DNA of 64,000 nt from contig CAVQYV010000008.1 of NCBI GenBank assembly GCA_963718295.1, forward strand, positions 496,001 through 560,000. Reading direction: 5' to 3'. The notes beneath the pieces were generated by a model. That model ran no database searches, was not told where the DNA came from, and saw nothing but the letters and a program-made list of their open reading frames with translations. This stretch comes from CAVQYV01 sp963718295 [NCBI: uncultured Methylomirabilota bacterium] (lineage in GTDB: Bacteria; Methylomirabilota; Methylomirabilia; CAVQYV01). This document shows, piece by piece, positions 35,613 through 44,240 of the stretch. A program made the translations under genes and the position numbers. Positions within the stretch are counted from its first letter, which is position 1. Each line of letters starts with the position of its first letter.

Positions 35613-36821
35613 ATGGATGTCATAGGGAACATCCGGCTCTCTCTGGAAGTACTCTCCTCCAACAGGGTCCGCTCATTTCTCACCATGCTCGGGGTGGTCA
35701 TCGGAGTCTCGGCCGTGATCCTCCTGGTTTCCATCGGAGAGGGGACCAAGGAATATGTCTCCTCTGAGCTGGCTGGCCTCGGCGCCAATCTTCTCTTGGT
35801 AAACCCCGGAAAGGTGGGCACTGCGGGGGGAGTCCATCCTCCGCTGGTGGGGGCTGTCCGCAAGATGATCTATGAGGACGCCTTAGCCATAAAACGGCGC
35901 TGTCCTTCAGTCGCTGAGGTCTGCCCAATCGTCTTTGGCACCGGAAGGATCAAATATCAGAACTTGAGCAGAGATATTGCGATCGTCGGGGTGACCCCGG
36001 AGTTCGAGAGGGTGCGAAATCTCTATGTGGAGGTGGGGCGTTTTATCACAGAGCAGGATGTAGGGGCCGGGCGTCACGTGGTGATCCTGGGACAGAGAGT
36101 AAGGAAGGAGCTATTTGGGGATTCCAACCCCCTGGGGCGAAGGGTCACCATAAGCGATGCCAGATATCGGGTGGAGGGGCTTATGGCTCACAAAGGGATG
36201 AGTTTAGGTTTAGATATAGACGATCTGATCTTTATTCCGGTGAGAGCTGCCCAGGAGCTTTTCGACAACGATCGGCTTTTCCAGATCATGGCCACTGCCA
36301 AATCCTCCAAGGAGATTAAGTCAGCTTCTGCCGAGATCAGGGCGGTACTAATCAGGCGACACGCCAATAAGGAGGATTTCACCATCGTTACCCAGGAGGC
36401 GATGCTTTTCACCATGCGGGAGATACTCGATGTGTTAACCGGGGTGCTGGTCGGAATTGCGGCCATCTCTTTGGTGGTGGGCGGGGTTGGGATTATGAAT
36501 GTGATGCTGGTCTCGGTTCGGGAGAGGACTCGGGAGATCGGAATCCGGAAAGCGGTGGGGGCGCGAAATGGCGATATCCTGGGCCAATTCCTCGTCGAGT
36601 CCGTCACCCTGAGCCTGATCGGGGGTGCAGTGGGAATCGTTGTGGGTGCGGGGGGAGCCTTGCTCGCCTCGTCCCTCTTCTCCTTTATTCCCACCAAGGT
36701 TTCCCTCTGGTCTATCTCTTTGGCCTTTTTCTTTTCCGCGGCAGTGGGTATCTTTTTCGGGGTGTACCCGGCCCGCCGCGCCTCTCTGCTGGACCCTATA
36801 GAGGCACTGCGCTGCGAATAG
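35613..36821 (+). CDS. MacB/FtsX-type ABC transporter permease
   Basis: A 402-residue inner-membrane protein with one N-terminal membrane helix (FLTMLGVVIGVSAVILLVSI), a large periplasmic MacB-PCD domain (about 50-270) and three C-terminal helices (FtsX domain) containing VGGVGIMNVMLVSVRERTREIG and RKAVGAR, ending PARRASLLDPIEALR. It starts two bases after the ATPase gene. The substrate cannot be read from sequence; proximity to the terpenoid locus raises the possibility of lipid export, but the TolC gene has its own ribosome site and a 0.9 kb pseudogene region lies between. Confidence 0.93.
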   Translation: MDVIGNIRLSLEVLSSNRVRSFLTMLGVVIGVSAVILLVSIGEGTKEYVSSELAGLGANLLLVNPGKVGTAGGVHPPLVGAVRKMIYEDALAIKRRCPSVAEVCPIVFGTGRIKYQNLSRDIAIVGVTPEFERVRNLYVEVGRFITEQDVGAGRHVVILGQRVRKELFGDSNPLGRRVTISDARYRVEGLMAHKGMSLGLDIDDLIFIPVRAAQELFDNDRLFQIMATAKSSKEIKSASAEIRAVLIRRHANKEDFTIVTQEAMLFTMREILDVLTGVLVGIAAISLVVGGVGIMNVMLVSVRERTREIGIRKAVGARNGDILGQFLVESVTLSLIGGAVGIVVGAGGALLASSLFSFIPTKVSLWSISLAFFFSAAVGIFFGVYPARRASLLDPIEALRCE

Positions 36822-36875
36822 GGGGTGATCGAATCATCCTCCTGAGCTGCTCTGACCCGGGAGCGGCCCGCTTCC

Positions 36876-37733
36876 CTATCCGTTGCCCGGCCTCCTTTTC
36901 TCCCGCTCCAGGATTTCCTGTACCGCCTCCTCCAAGGTCAGGGGGATAGTTACATCCAGTCCTCGCTCCCTCAGCTCCTTGAACAGGGCGGCCAAAAGGG
37001 GGGGATCCAGATTGGAGGTGAAAAAGCGATCAGTGTTGGCGAAGAGGTCGCGGGGGGAGCCGCGGGATACAATCTCCCCTCCCTTCACCAACATATAGAC
37101 CGAATCGGCAAAGTAGGAGATTAGATTGACATCATGGGTGGTCATGACGATGGTGATCCCACCTTGGCCATGGAGCTGGTTGAAGAGGGAGATGAGATCC
37201 ATGCGGGATTTTGGATCCAGGCCCTCCAGGGGCTCGTCCAGAATCAGGAGCTCAGGCCTCAATGCCAAGGCTCCTGCCAGGGCCACTTTTCGCCTCTCCC
37301 CCTCGCTCAAGTAATGGCAGATCTTGCCACCCAGAGAGGCAATTCCCACCTGGTCCAGAGCCCTCTCCACCATTTCCTTGACTTCCTTTTCTTTGTACCC
37401 GAAATTCCGGGGGGAAAAGGCGACATCGTCCCATACGGTGGGAGCGATGATCTGGTCATTGACATCCTGAAGCAGAACTCCCAGTCGGCTTCGTATCTTT
37501 TCATATTCTTTGGCCGGGTTATGGCCGAAGACCCGTACCATCCCCTCGTGAGGCTCCAAAAGGCCCAGGAGATGATGAAGGAGGGTCGATTTTCCGCTTC
37601 CATTCGGACCCAAGATCACCACTCGCTCCCCCTCGTGAACCACAAAGTCCAATCCGCAGAGGTAGACCTGGGTCCGATCCGGGTAGATATGCTTTACGCA
37701 GCTTACCTTGATGATCTCTTTTCCGGGGTTCAT
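36876..37733 (-). CDS. cbiO: Cobalt/nickel ECF transporter ATP-binding protein
   Basis: About 285 residues; the energy-coupling ATPase of a Co/Ni importer. Walker A GPNGSGKSTLLHHLLGLL, Q-loop VLLQDVNDQIIAPTV, signature LSEGERRKVALAGALALRP, Walker B LLILDEPLEGLD and the switch His in MTTHDVN. ATG 37733 (MNPGKEIIKV) lies eight bases after the cbiQ stop; a longer in-frame start would overlap cbiQ. A C-terminal extension of about 50 residues resembles that of NikO/CbiO proteins. Confidence 0.9.
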   Translation of the reverse strand: MNPGKEIIKVSCVKHIYPDRTQVYLCGLDFVVHEGERVVILGPNGSGKSTLLHHLLGLLEPHEGMVRVFGHNPAKEYEKIRSRLGVLLQDVNDQIIAPTVWDDVAFSPRNFGYKEKEVKEMVERALDQVGIASLGGKICHYLSEGERRKVALAGALALRPELLILDEPLEGLDPKSRMDLISLFNQLHGQGGITIVMTTHDVNLISYFADSVYMLVKGGEIVSRGSPRDLFANTDRFFTSNLDPPLLAALFKELRERGLDVTIPLTLEEAVQEILEREKRRPGNG

Positions 37734-37741
37734 AACGGGAA

Positions 37742-38464
37742 TCAGCTTTCTATCTTCAGAAGGATGGAAAGTGCCAGCAGCCCCAGTCCGACCGACAAGG
37801 GCAGCCAATCACTCCTTGCCAGGCTGAGTCGGGCCGAGGGGACGATCTGTCCCCGATAACCTCTGAGAATCATGACGTCGTAGAGCCTCTGGCTCTTCTC
37901 AAAGGAGAACACGAACAGCCTGCCCAATCCCAGGGCCACATTGCGAAGATTGGTGGATAGCCGGAGGGAAGAGAGCCCCCCGCGCAGCCGGATGGCGGAG
38001 AGAAAGCGTCCAATCGATTCCAGCAAGACAAAGAAGAGGCGATAGGCCATGAGCAGCGCATCGGATAGGATCCGCGGCACCAGATGGGAAGCCAGGGCGA
38101 AAACCTGGGGATAACCGGTGGTGGCCAAGAGGAGAAGGAGGCTGATGGCCGCCGCTTGGGCCTTCATAATGGCCAACAGGGGCCTATACCACCCCTCTCC
38201 GGCCTGGCTCAGGGCAAAAAGGAAGGCGAAGGCAGCGGGATAAGCGGCCAGGGCCATGATTCGGAGGATGGGTAGATGAGCTAACCGGATGAGGAGCAGG
38301 ATGATCAGATAAATCCCAAGAATGAATCCAAGATCGGAGGAAATGACGATAGAAGTTAGGACTGCCGCCATCAGGAAGACTTTGGAGACGGGAGAGGCGC
38401 GATGCAGGAGGCTAATCCCCTGATAGGCCCAGCGATCTAACGATGCAATGTCCAAGTGGCTCAT
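37742..38464 (-). CDS. cbiQ: Cobalt/nickel ECF transporter transmembrane protein
   Basis: A 240-residue membrane protein of the CbiQ/EcfT family. Four to five hydrophobic segments are seen, a starting DRWAYQGISLLHRASPVSKV and the paired Arg-rich coupling motifs near LRLRGGLSSL and MILRGYRG that contact the ATPase. It lies 22 bases downstream of cbiM on the minus strand. Confidence 0.9.
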   Translation of the reverse strand: MSHLDIASLDRWAYQGISLLHRASPVSKVFLMAAVLTSIVISSDLGFILGIYLIILLLIRLAHLPILRIMALAAYPAAFAFLFALSQAGEGWYRPLLAIMKAQAAAISLLLLLATTGYPQVFALASHLVPRILSDALLMAYRLFFVLLESIGRFLSAIRLRGGLSSLRLSTNLRNVALGLGRLFVFSFEKSQRLYDVMILRGYRGQIVPSARLSLARSDWLPLSVGLGLLALSILLKIES

Positions 38465-38486
38465 CCGTGCCCCTTCATCTCCCTCC

Positions 38487-39221
38487 TCAGGAGGAGATCA
38501 TTTCCGGTTTGACCTGCCTGAGGAATTGAACGATGAAACCCACGATCAGGGCCTCCAGCAGCCATCCGATCGAGCCCAAAAGATATGCACCCTTGGCAAA
38601 AGTGGTCAAAGAGATGGCTTCTCTGGCCTTTCCGCCCTCCTCCTGATCCTCCCCGTGATGGTGCCCTTCTTGATGGAAAGAGAAAAAGCCCTTCTCATGA
38701 GAATGCTCCACCTTGCCAACTTCGTTTGCCTTCCATGGGTCCAGGCGAGCCAGGGCGACTACGCCGATGACCAAAGAGGTGGTTACGAAGAGGGTCAGGA
38801 AGACCGAGGTCCCGGCCGCCAATGCAGGCTTGAATAGCTTTTGGAAGAGGCGGAATAGCCAATACCCCGAGAAGGTCTCAAGACCTAAAATCAGGGTGTT
38901 GAGACCGACTACGGTCAGGCCGCCATGGCCCACCAGGGCGAGCATGAAGTTCACCACGAATGCTGCGATGAAGCCCATCGCCGGGCCCAAGATGATCCCG
39001 GCCAGTGCCGAGAGATTCAAATGATAGGCGATAGGAACGACCTCCAGGCTCATCCCGATGAGCATCATGGCCGAGGTGAATCCGAGAAGAGGGAGCTTCC
39101 TCCGCAGGTTGGCCTCTTGGGCAACCTTGAGGGCGAGGGCAAGGAACAGGATCATCAGGAGGAGTCCCGTAAGCCATAACCAGATGGGCAGGACTCCATC
39201 GGGGATGTGAAGGTGCGACAC
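38487..39221 (-). CDS. cbiM: Cobalt/nickel-binding S component with a histidine-rich insert
   Basis: About 244 residues. GTG 39221 gives (M)SHLHIPDGVLP, matching the mature N terminus in which His residues coordinate the metal in CbiM/NikM; GAGGAG lies upstream. Several membrane segments follow, with HLNLSALAGIILGPAMGF and VGHGGLTVVGLNTLILG. Between the last helices is a loop with SHEKGFFSFHQEGHHHG, an insert that may collect metal. No separate cbiN is present. First gene of the minus-strand operon; no cobalamin riboswitch fits in the 115-base divergent spacer. Confidence 0.9.
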   Translation of the reverse strand: MSHLHIPDGVLPIWLWLTGLLLMILFLALALKVAQEANLRRKLPLLGFTSAMMLIGMSLEVVPIAYHLNLSALAGIILGPAMGFIAAFVVNFMLALVGHGGLTVVGLNTLILGLETFSGYWLFRLFQKLFKPALAAGTSVFLTLFVTTSLVIGVVALARLDPWKANEVGKVEHSHEKGFFSFHQEGHHHGEDQEEGGKAREAISLTTFAKGAYLLGSIGWLLEALIVGFIVQFLRQVKPEMISS

Positions 39222-39336
39222 CGACTCTCCTCTTGGGTCATCAGGCTGCGGCATACTTCGCCAAAGGGCCTCAACTATTTAGCACAAAAGGCGCCTTGAC
39301 ACAATCTCAAAAATATGCAAGCTTTTCCGAGGTTCC

Positions 39337-39990
39337 ATGTTCCGTAATACCCTTACTCTCTGCGACGGGAATCTTCGGGTGATATTTCTCATTGGCCTCT
39401 ATATTGCCTGCGAGCTGATCGCCAACGTGACGGCCTCCAAGCCCGTCTCAATTGGCAAGATCGTGGTCCCGGCAGCGGTTTTCATCTATACCCTAACCTT
39501 TACCCTCATCGACCTGATCAATGAGAGACTGGGAAGATCTGGCGCGCGGCGAGTCATCTTGGCATCTTGTGCAGGGAACCTTCTGCTGGCGGCCTATTGC
39601 CAGCTGACAGTCTGGATGCCCCCTGCCTCCTTCTATACCGGACAGCAGGCCTATGCTGGGGTCTTGGGCTCGACTCCCCGCATCGTTTTAGCCAGCCTAA
39701 TGGCCTATGCCTTCAGCTCCCTGATCGATACCGAGGTCTTTGCCTGGTGGAAGGAGAGGATAGGTCGAGGAAAGTGGGCAAGGGTGCTCATCAGCAATGC
39801 CGTCTCCACCCTGGCAGACAGCATCCTCTTCATCTCTATCGCCTTCTATGGCGTGATGCCGCTCTTGCCCCTCATCCAGGGTCAGTACTTGGTCAAAATG
39901 GCCGTTACGGTGATCAGCATACCCCTGATCTATCTCGTCCGGAAGGGCAGCGATGCAGAGATAGCGGGGATGCCCATCCAGGAGGGATGA
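39337..39990 (+). CDS. Queuosine precursor transporter (YhhQ/VUT family)
   Basis: A 217-residue membrane protein of the COG1738 family, with VIFLIGLYIACELIANVTASKPVSIG, LTFTLIDLINERLGR, the Asp/Glu-containing FSSLIDTEVFAWWKERIG and the end ISIPLIYLVRK. YhhQ imports preQ0/preQ1 for queuosine. It is divergently oriented from cbiM. TTGACA at 39296 lacks a well placed -10, so its promoter is not assigned. Confidence 0.85.
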   Translation: MFRNTLTLCDGNLRVIFLIGLYIACELIANVTASKPVSIGKIVVPAAVFIYTLTFTLIDLINERLGRSGARRVILASCAGNLLLAAYCQLTVWMPPASFYTGQQAYAGVLGSTPRIVLASLMAYAFSSLIDTEVFAWWKERIGRGKWARVLISNAVSTLADSILFISIAFYGVMPLLPLIQGQYLVKMAVTVISIPLIYLVRKGSDAEIAGMPIQEG

Positions 39991-39991
39991 T

Positions 39992-40982
39992 ATGAATCAG
40001 AGGGAAAGGGTCGAAGCGACGCTCAGGGGAAGTGAGAGGGATCGCCCACCTGTCAGCTTTTGGCGGCACTTCTACGAGAAGGAGGATTCGGCATCCGGGC
40101 TGGCGGAGGCGATGTTGGCCTTTCAGGGGAAATATGATTGGGATTTCATGAAGGTCAACCCCCGGGCCTCCTATCACGGAGAGGGCTGGGGATTGAAGGT
40201 GCGATTCCGAGGCGAGGAGGGGCTCAAACCGGAGAGGATCGACTATCCCATCAAGGACCCTCTCGATTGGGGAAAGGTCAAGTCCCTTCCCCTGGATGAA
40301 GGTGCCCTGGCCGAGCAGATTCAAGCGCTGAGGCTCATCCGAAAGGGATTAGGACAGGAGATCCCCATGGTTCAGACCCTCTTTACCCCTCTCTCCATTG
40401 CCGGGGATCTGGTGGGCACTGCGGATCAATTGCTCCAGGATCTAAAGTACCATCCAGATCTGGTCCATCAGGCCCTCCAGGAGATCGCGGTCACCTTTGC
40501 CCGGTACGCCCAAGCCTGCCTCCAGGCCGGTGCGGATGGGGTCTTTCTGGCCACCACCGAGTGGGCCAGTTACAATCTGCTGAGCGATGAACTGTATCGG
40601 GAATTTGGCCGCCCCTATGACCTCCAGGTCTTGGCGGGGGCCAGGGAGGGAAGCTTCAACATCCTCCATGTGTGCGAGAGCCGGAATATGCTCAAAGCGC
40701 TCCTGGATTACCCGGTTCATGCCTTCAGTTGGGCGGTGACCGACCCTACCAACCCCTCTCTGCAGGAGATATTGGAGCGGTCGGAAAAGGCGGTAATCGG
40801 TGGTATCGAGCCAGGAGAAGACCCTCCGCCAGGGATCGAGGGAAGATCTCAGGAGTCAGGTCCAGAAGGCCAAAGAGGAGGGACGAAGGGGCAGGTGGAT
40901 GTTGGGGCCAGGCTGCGCGATTCCCGTCGATGTGCCCGAGGCGCAGTTGGAGATCGTTCGGCAAGACATCGAAAAGTCTTGA
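39992..40982 (+). pseudogene. Uroporphyrinogen-decarboxylase-family protein, one frameshift
   Basis: The frame from ATG 39992 reads as a UROD-family protein (MNQRERVEATLRGSERDRPP, ACLQAGADGVFLATTEWAS, FNILHVCESRNMLKALLDYP, SWAVTDPTNPSL) as far as AVIGGIE, then loses similarity. The matching continuation EKTLRQGSREDLRSQVQKA and the end CAIPVDVPEAQLEIVRQDIE is in the next frame, to TGA 40982. Removing one C at 40811-40812 restores GGIEQEKTLRQG and a full-length protein of about 329 residues. Family members include heme enzymes and corrinoid methyltransferases; this one is closer to the uncharacterised broad group. True frameshift or sequence error cannot be told here. Confidence 0.8.
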
Positions 40983-41054
40983 TGGGCAGTTGCAGGGGGA
41001 GTCCCGTGGAGGCAATCCATTCGAATCTTCTGAATGCAAGAGGAGGTATCATCA

Positions 41055-41951
41055 ATGAAAGAAACCCGGATTGGATATATGGGCGTTGGGGGCGATGGGG
41101 AAGCCGATGGCGAAGAACTTGGTTCGAGCCGGCCACCCCTTGACCGTATACAATCGCACTGCCGATAAAACTCTGGAGCTTGCCGCCATGGGGGCTTCAG
41201 TGGCTGGCACCCCGAAGGATCTCGCCGGCAATTGCCAGGTGATCATCGTCAATGTCTCCAATTCGCCCGATGTGGAGGAAGTGGTTCTGGGAAAAGAGGG
41301 GGTGATCCAGAATGGCCGGCCGGGAACCGTGGTCATCGATATGGGGACCTCTTATCCCTCCAGCACGCTAAAGATCTGCCGAGCCCTGGAGGAAAAGGGA
41401 ATGGAGATGTTGGACGCCCCGGTGAGCGGCGGGGTGAAGGGGGCGGAGGAGGCCACCCTGGCGATCATGGTGGGAGGCAAGAAGGAGGTCTTTTTGCGCT
41501 GCCAGGCGATCCTGCAAAGCATGGGCAAAAACGTCATCTACCTGGGGGGATCGGATCGGGACACATCACCAAGGCGATCAACAACTTCGTCTCCGCGGCA
41601 GCGGTAACCGCCCTGACAGAGGCCCTGGTGATGGCCAAGAAGGCGGGCCTATCGCCGGCAAAGGTCCTGGAAGTGCTGAAGGTCTCCAGTGCTCGAAGCT
41701 ACGCGGTGGAGCAGGCCCTCCCTCAATTCGTCGTTTCCCGCAAGTTCGATGCTGGATTTCTCCTGGGGCTCATGAAAAAGGATCTGAACATCTTTGCCAG
41801 CCTGGGAGACGATTATCAGACTCCCATGTTCTTGGGCAATCTGGTTCATGAACTCTGGGGGGTGGCGGCCCGGGAACTGGGCCCATCGGTTGATTATACC
41901 CGATTTGTGGAGACCTATGAGGCCTGGGCGGGGGCGAAGATCGAGGGATAG
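41055..41951 (+). pseudogene. 3-hydroxyisobutyrate-dehydrogenase-like NAD(P) oxidoreductase, two compensating frameshifts
   Basis: ATG 41055 follows AGAGGAGGT and starts MKETRIGYMGVG. One extra G in the G run near 41092 throws off the Rossmann motif (expected GAMGKPMAKNLVRAGH, found in the next frame). One missing G near 41548 in a G6 run breaks the frame before GSGHITKAINN. Between and after are DAPVSGGVKGAEEATL (substrate block), KAINNF (catalytic Lys block) and KKDLNIFASLGDDYQTPM. With the two corrections the protein is about 298 residues, normal for the family. Confidence 0.8.
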
Positions 41952-42035
41952 GCGAAGGTTTGGACCAAGGCGCTGATCCTGATCCGTTTTTGGGGCGGCA
42001 ATTGCCGGGATTCTCGTCCCACAAGACCGATCAAA

Positions 42036-42224
42036 ATGTCTCATACTGCGATCCAATCATCGGTAGATTCGGCAGATGTGGATAAGACAGATGGCAAGGG
42101 TTTGCAATTGCCGACAGCGGTGTTTGAGGGAAGAGAATTGGTAGTGGGGGCAGTCCCCAGGAAAGTCTATAGAGAGGTCATCGAAAAGCTTCTCCCTGCG
42201 TCAAAGAAGCATAGCTCCCCCTGA
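42036..42224 (+). other. Possible fragment of a thioredoxin-fold protein
   Basis: A 62-codon frame whose second half, LPTAVFEGRELVVGAVPRKV, resembles the cis-Pro and last strand region of thioredoxin or glutaredoxin-like proteins. The N-terminal half with a CxxC site is not found in any frame upstream. It may be a remnant or a chance likeness. The remainder of the 292-base stretch between the oxidoreductase and rodZ shows nothing else. Confidence 0.25.
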
Positions 42225-42243
42225 GATCAAAGAGGCGGGTTCC

Positions 42244-42999
42244 ATGGTTGGAAGGTCATTAAAGGAAAAAAGAGAGGATTTGGGGATCACTCTGGAGGAG
42301 GTAGCCTCGCAGACCCAAATCAAATTGGAATTCCTGGAATCCCTGGAGGAGGAGACGTATCATCACCTTCCAGACCCGTCATACCTGACCGGATTTCTGC
42401 GGCGATATGCCACTTTTTTGGGGCTAGATGCGGACTCGGTGGTGAAGGCTTTTCAGGAGCAGATCAGCAGACCCCTGATGGCCAGATTTGAGCCGATTGC
42501 CAGAGAGACTCCCTCTGCTCGGGCTCGAAAGAGATGGAGGCGGCCCCTCCTGTGGGGTGTAGCCGTCATTTTGACCGCGGCCGTCTCTTTCCTGATCGTG
42601 CATTCGATTTCCCACCGCATGGCGAACCAATCGGGTCGGCCCCCGGTGTTCGAAGAGGCAGGGGAAGAAATCTCTCCGCCCGCAGGGGAGACAGGAACTC
42701 CCAATTCTGCCCCGGTGGCGGGGCCGTCAGGCATGCCCCGTTCTGAAGAGGGGCATACCCTATCGATCCATGCCACGGAGAAGACCTGGTTGGTGATACA
42801 GGCGGACGATGACCCTCCCCGGGAGATGTTCCTCATGGAGGGAGAGGCCCTTTCCCTTTCTTGTCGGAGACAATTCCTGCTGACCTTGGGCAACGCAGGG
42901 GGAGTAGAGATGCTGCTGGACGGAAGAAGGCTCCCAGCTCCCGGGTCTCGTGGCCAGGTGGTTCGTGACCTGGTCTTGCCGCCCAAGCCCGGGGGTTGA
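42244..42999 (+). CDS. rodZ: RodZ-like cytoskeletal/regulatory membrane protein
   Basis: A 251-residue protein with an N-terminal Cro-type helix-turn-helix domain (LKEKREDLGITLEEVASQTQIK, residues 5-26, then YLTGFLRRYATFLGLD), a basic stretch RARKRWRRP before a single membrane helix (about 99-120), a Pro/Gly/Glu-rich linker and a C-terminal DUF4115 domain (LSIHATEKTWLVIQADDD onward). RodZ links MreB to the cell wall machinery for rod shape. A GATCAAAGAGG site precedes the ATG. Confidence 0.88.
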   Translation: MVGRSLKEKREDLGITLEEVASQTQIKLEFLESLEEETYHHLPDPSYLTGFLRRYATFLGLDADSVVKAFQEQISRPLMARFEPIARETPSARARKRWRRPLLWGVAVILTAAVSFLIVHSISHRMANQSGRPPVFEEAGEEISPPAGETGTPNSAPVAGPSGMPRSEEGHTLSIHATEKTWLVIQADDDPPREMFLMEGEALSLSCRRQFLLTLGNAGGVEMLLDGRRLPAPGSRGQVVRDLVLPPKPGG

Positions 43000-43044
43000 A
43001 GGCTGAGGACTTGGCCGGCTTTCAGTTTCCCTGGCCCATTAGCA

Positions 43045-44010
43045 TCAAATTTTGGGGAGTTCTCCTTCCGGGGGGGGCGGTGATTCCTCCACCGGGGGGG
43101 TAAGGCCATAGCTCTCGATCAACTGCCTCATCTCTGGGTCTTCAGAGATTTTCCGATCGAGGGGTGTCAAACGGGAATGATAAGAAACCATTGCTCCCTT
43201 CTGGTCAAGGTGGAGAAAGAATTCGCCCAAGTGGCTACCTTTGGTTCCCGCGGAAAGGATCAAGGTGTCCTGGACCTGAACCGGCGGGTCTATGATGCCC
43301 ATCGCCCAGGCGATGATGATGGCCGTGATGCCGGGGACCTTCTCAGCTAATTCCGTCGCCTCTTCCATTGTGATGTGTCCCAAGATGATGACGAAGTCCG
43401 CCTCTTTCCGAAGCTGTGGCACGATCCTTTTGGCCACATCCTGACAATCTTCCACCAACAAATCCTGATCCTCTGGCTTGTATTTGTGGGCATTGAAAAG
43501 GCTGGACATCAGGCCCAGGACCGCCACCTTGACTCCTCCCAGGTCCTTCACGATGTAGGGAGTGGCGAAGGGCTTTCCATCCTTTGCCCCTACCAGATTG
43601 GCGCACAAGAGAGGGAGTTTCCATTTACTGGTTTGATCCTTGATGAATGTCTGGCCGTAGGAGAGCTCCCGTACTCCCAGATTGTAGGCGTCGTATCCCA
43701 TCTGCGCCATGGCCTGGACCATCAGCCTTGCCTTTTTTCGTTCGATCGGCATCTCAGGGCCAAAGGCATCCCCCGCTTCCAAGAGAAGGACCTTGCTCTC
43801 CCACTTGCGGATCTCCTTCACCATCGCAGCCCGCCGGGCCAGCCCGCCCAGCTTGGTTCGGAGTCAGCCACAGGGCTCTACATTGCCGTGAGTCTCTCCG
43901 GTGTAGAGGATGAGCACCCGATCAGCGGGCCTCTCCTCTTCCGCCCTGGATGAGGAAGGAAGTCCCATCGCCATCGTCAGTACCGCAGTCAAGATCACAA
44001 TTCTTCGCAT
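43045..44010 (-). CDS. Candidate selenoprotein: exported metallophosphatase/5'-nucleotidase-like protein with an in-frame TGA
   Basis: Read through one TGA (43866-43864, residue 49) the frame gives 321 residues. ATG 44010 follows AGGTG and opens on a signal peptide (MRRIVILTAVLTMAMGLPSSSRA). The TGA lies in HGNVEPCG-U-LRTKLGGLARRA; related proteins, as I recall them, have EPCGC at this place, so the TGA replaces a Cys. Downstream blocks LLLEAGDAFG, GYDAYNLGVRELSYG and VIILGHITMEEATELAEKV follow the N-terminal metallophosphatase domain of the UshA/5'-nucleotidase family, but usual metal ligands are altered (THG kept, GNHE as GVRE, GGHSH as AWAMG) and the C-terminal nucleotidase domain is absent. 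A nonsense mutation is the alternative. Confidence 0.6.
43833..43852 (-). promoter_or_regulatory. Candidate bacterial SECIS hairpin
   Basis: On the minus strand, 11 bases after the TGA, GCTGGGC pairs with GCCCGGC (seven pairs, one of them T-G) around the loop GGGCTG. The loop starts with GG and begins 18 bases after the TGA, inside the spacing and loop rules published for bacterial SECIS elements. The bases also encode the conserved LGGLARR stretch, so GC-rich pairing could be accidental. Confidence 0.5.
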
Positions 44011-44165
44011 AAGATTCACCTGGTTTTGGCCTCCCGCTCTTTTCGTGGATTGCCAGCTATCTTTGGACGAGAGATCTTTTACCAATATGAGGGATGCAAG
44101 TCAATCCCCTTTCTGCCTCGCTTCGGCGTTCCGGGTGGAAGGGGCGAGGTTTTCACAATTTTTCC

Positions 44166-44193
44166 TTGACAGAGGCGAAAGTCGGAGGATAAA
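44166..44193 (+). promoter_or_regulatory. Promoter for the aldo/keto reductase-ahb-dcd operon
   Basis: TTGACA (44166-44171), 16-base spacer, GATAAA (44188-44193, four of six -10 matches), about 48 bases before the GTG start of the aldo/keto reductase, in the divergent spacer with the candidate selenoprotein gene. Confidence 0.5.
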
Positions 44194-44240
44194 AGAACTG
44201 CCGACAAGTGGATGCAGGCATGCTGAGGGGAGGGCAGTAG

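Noticed and set aside
39296-39319. TTGACA with TATGCA as a promoter for the queuosine transporter
   Set aside because: The spacer is only 12 bases, too short for a sigma-70 promoter.
39222-39336. Cobalamin or nickel riboswitch between cbiM and the queuosine transporter
   Set aside because: The divergent spacer is too short and lacks the conserved cobalamin box.
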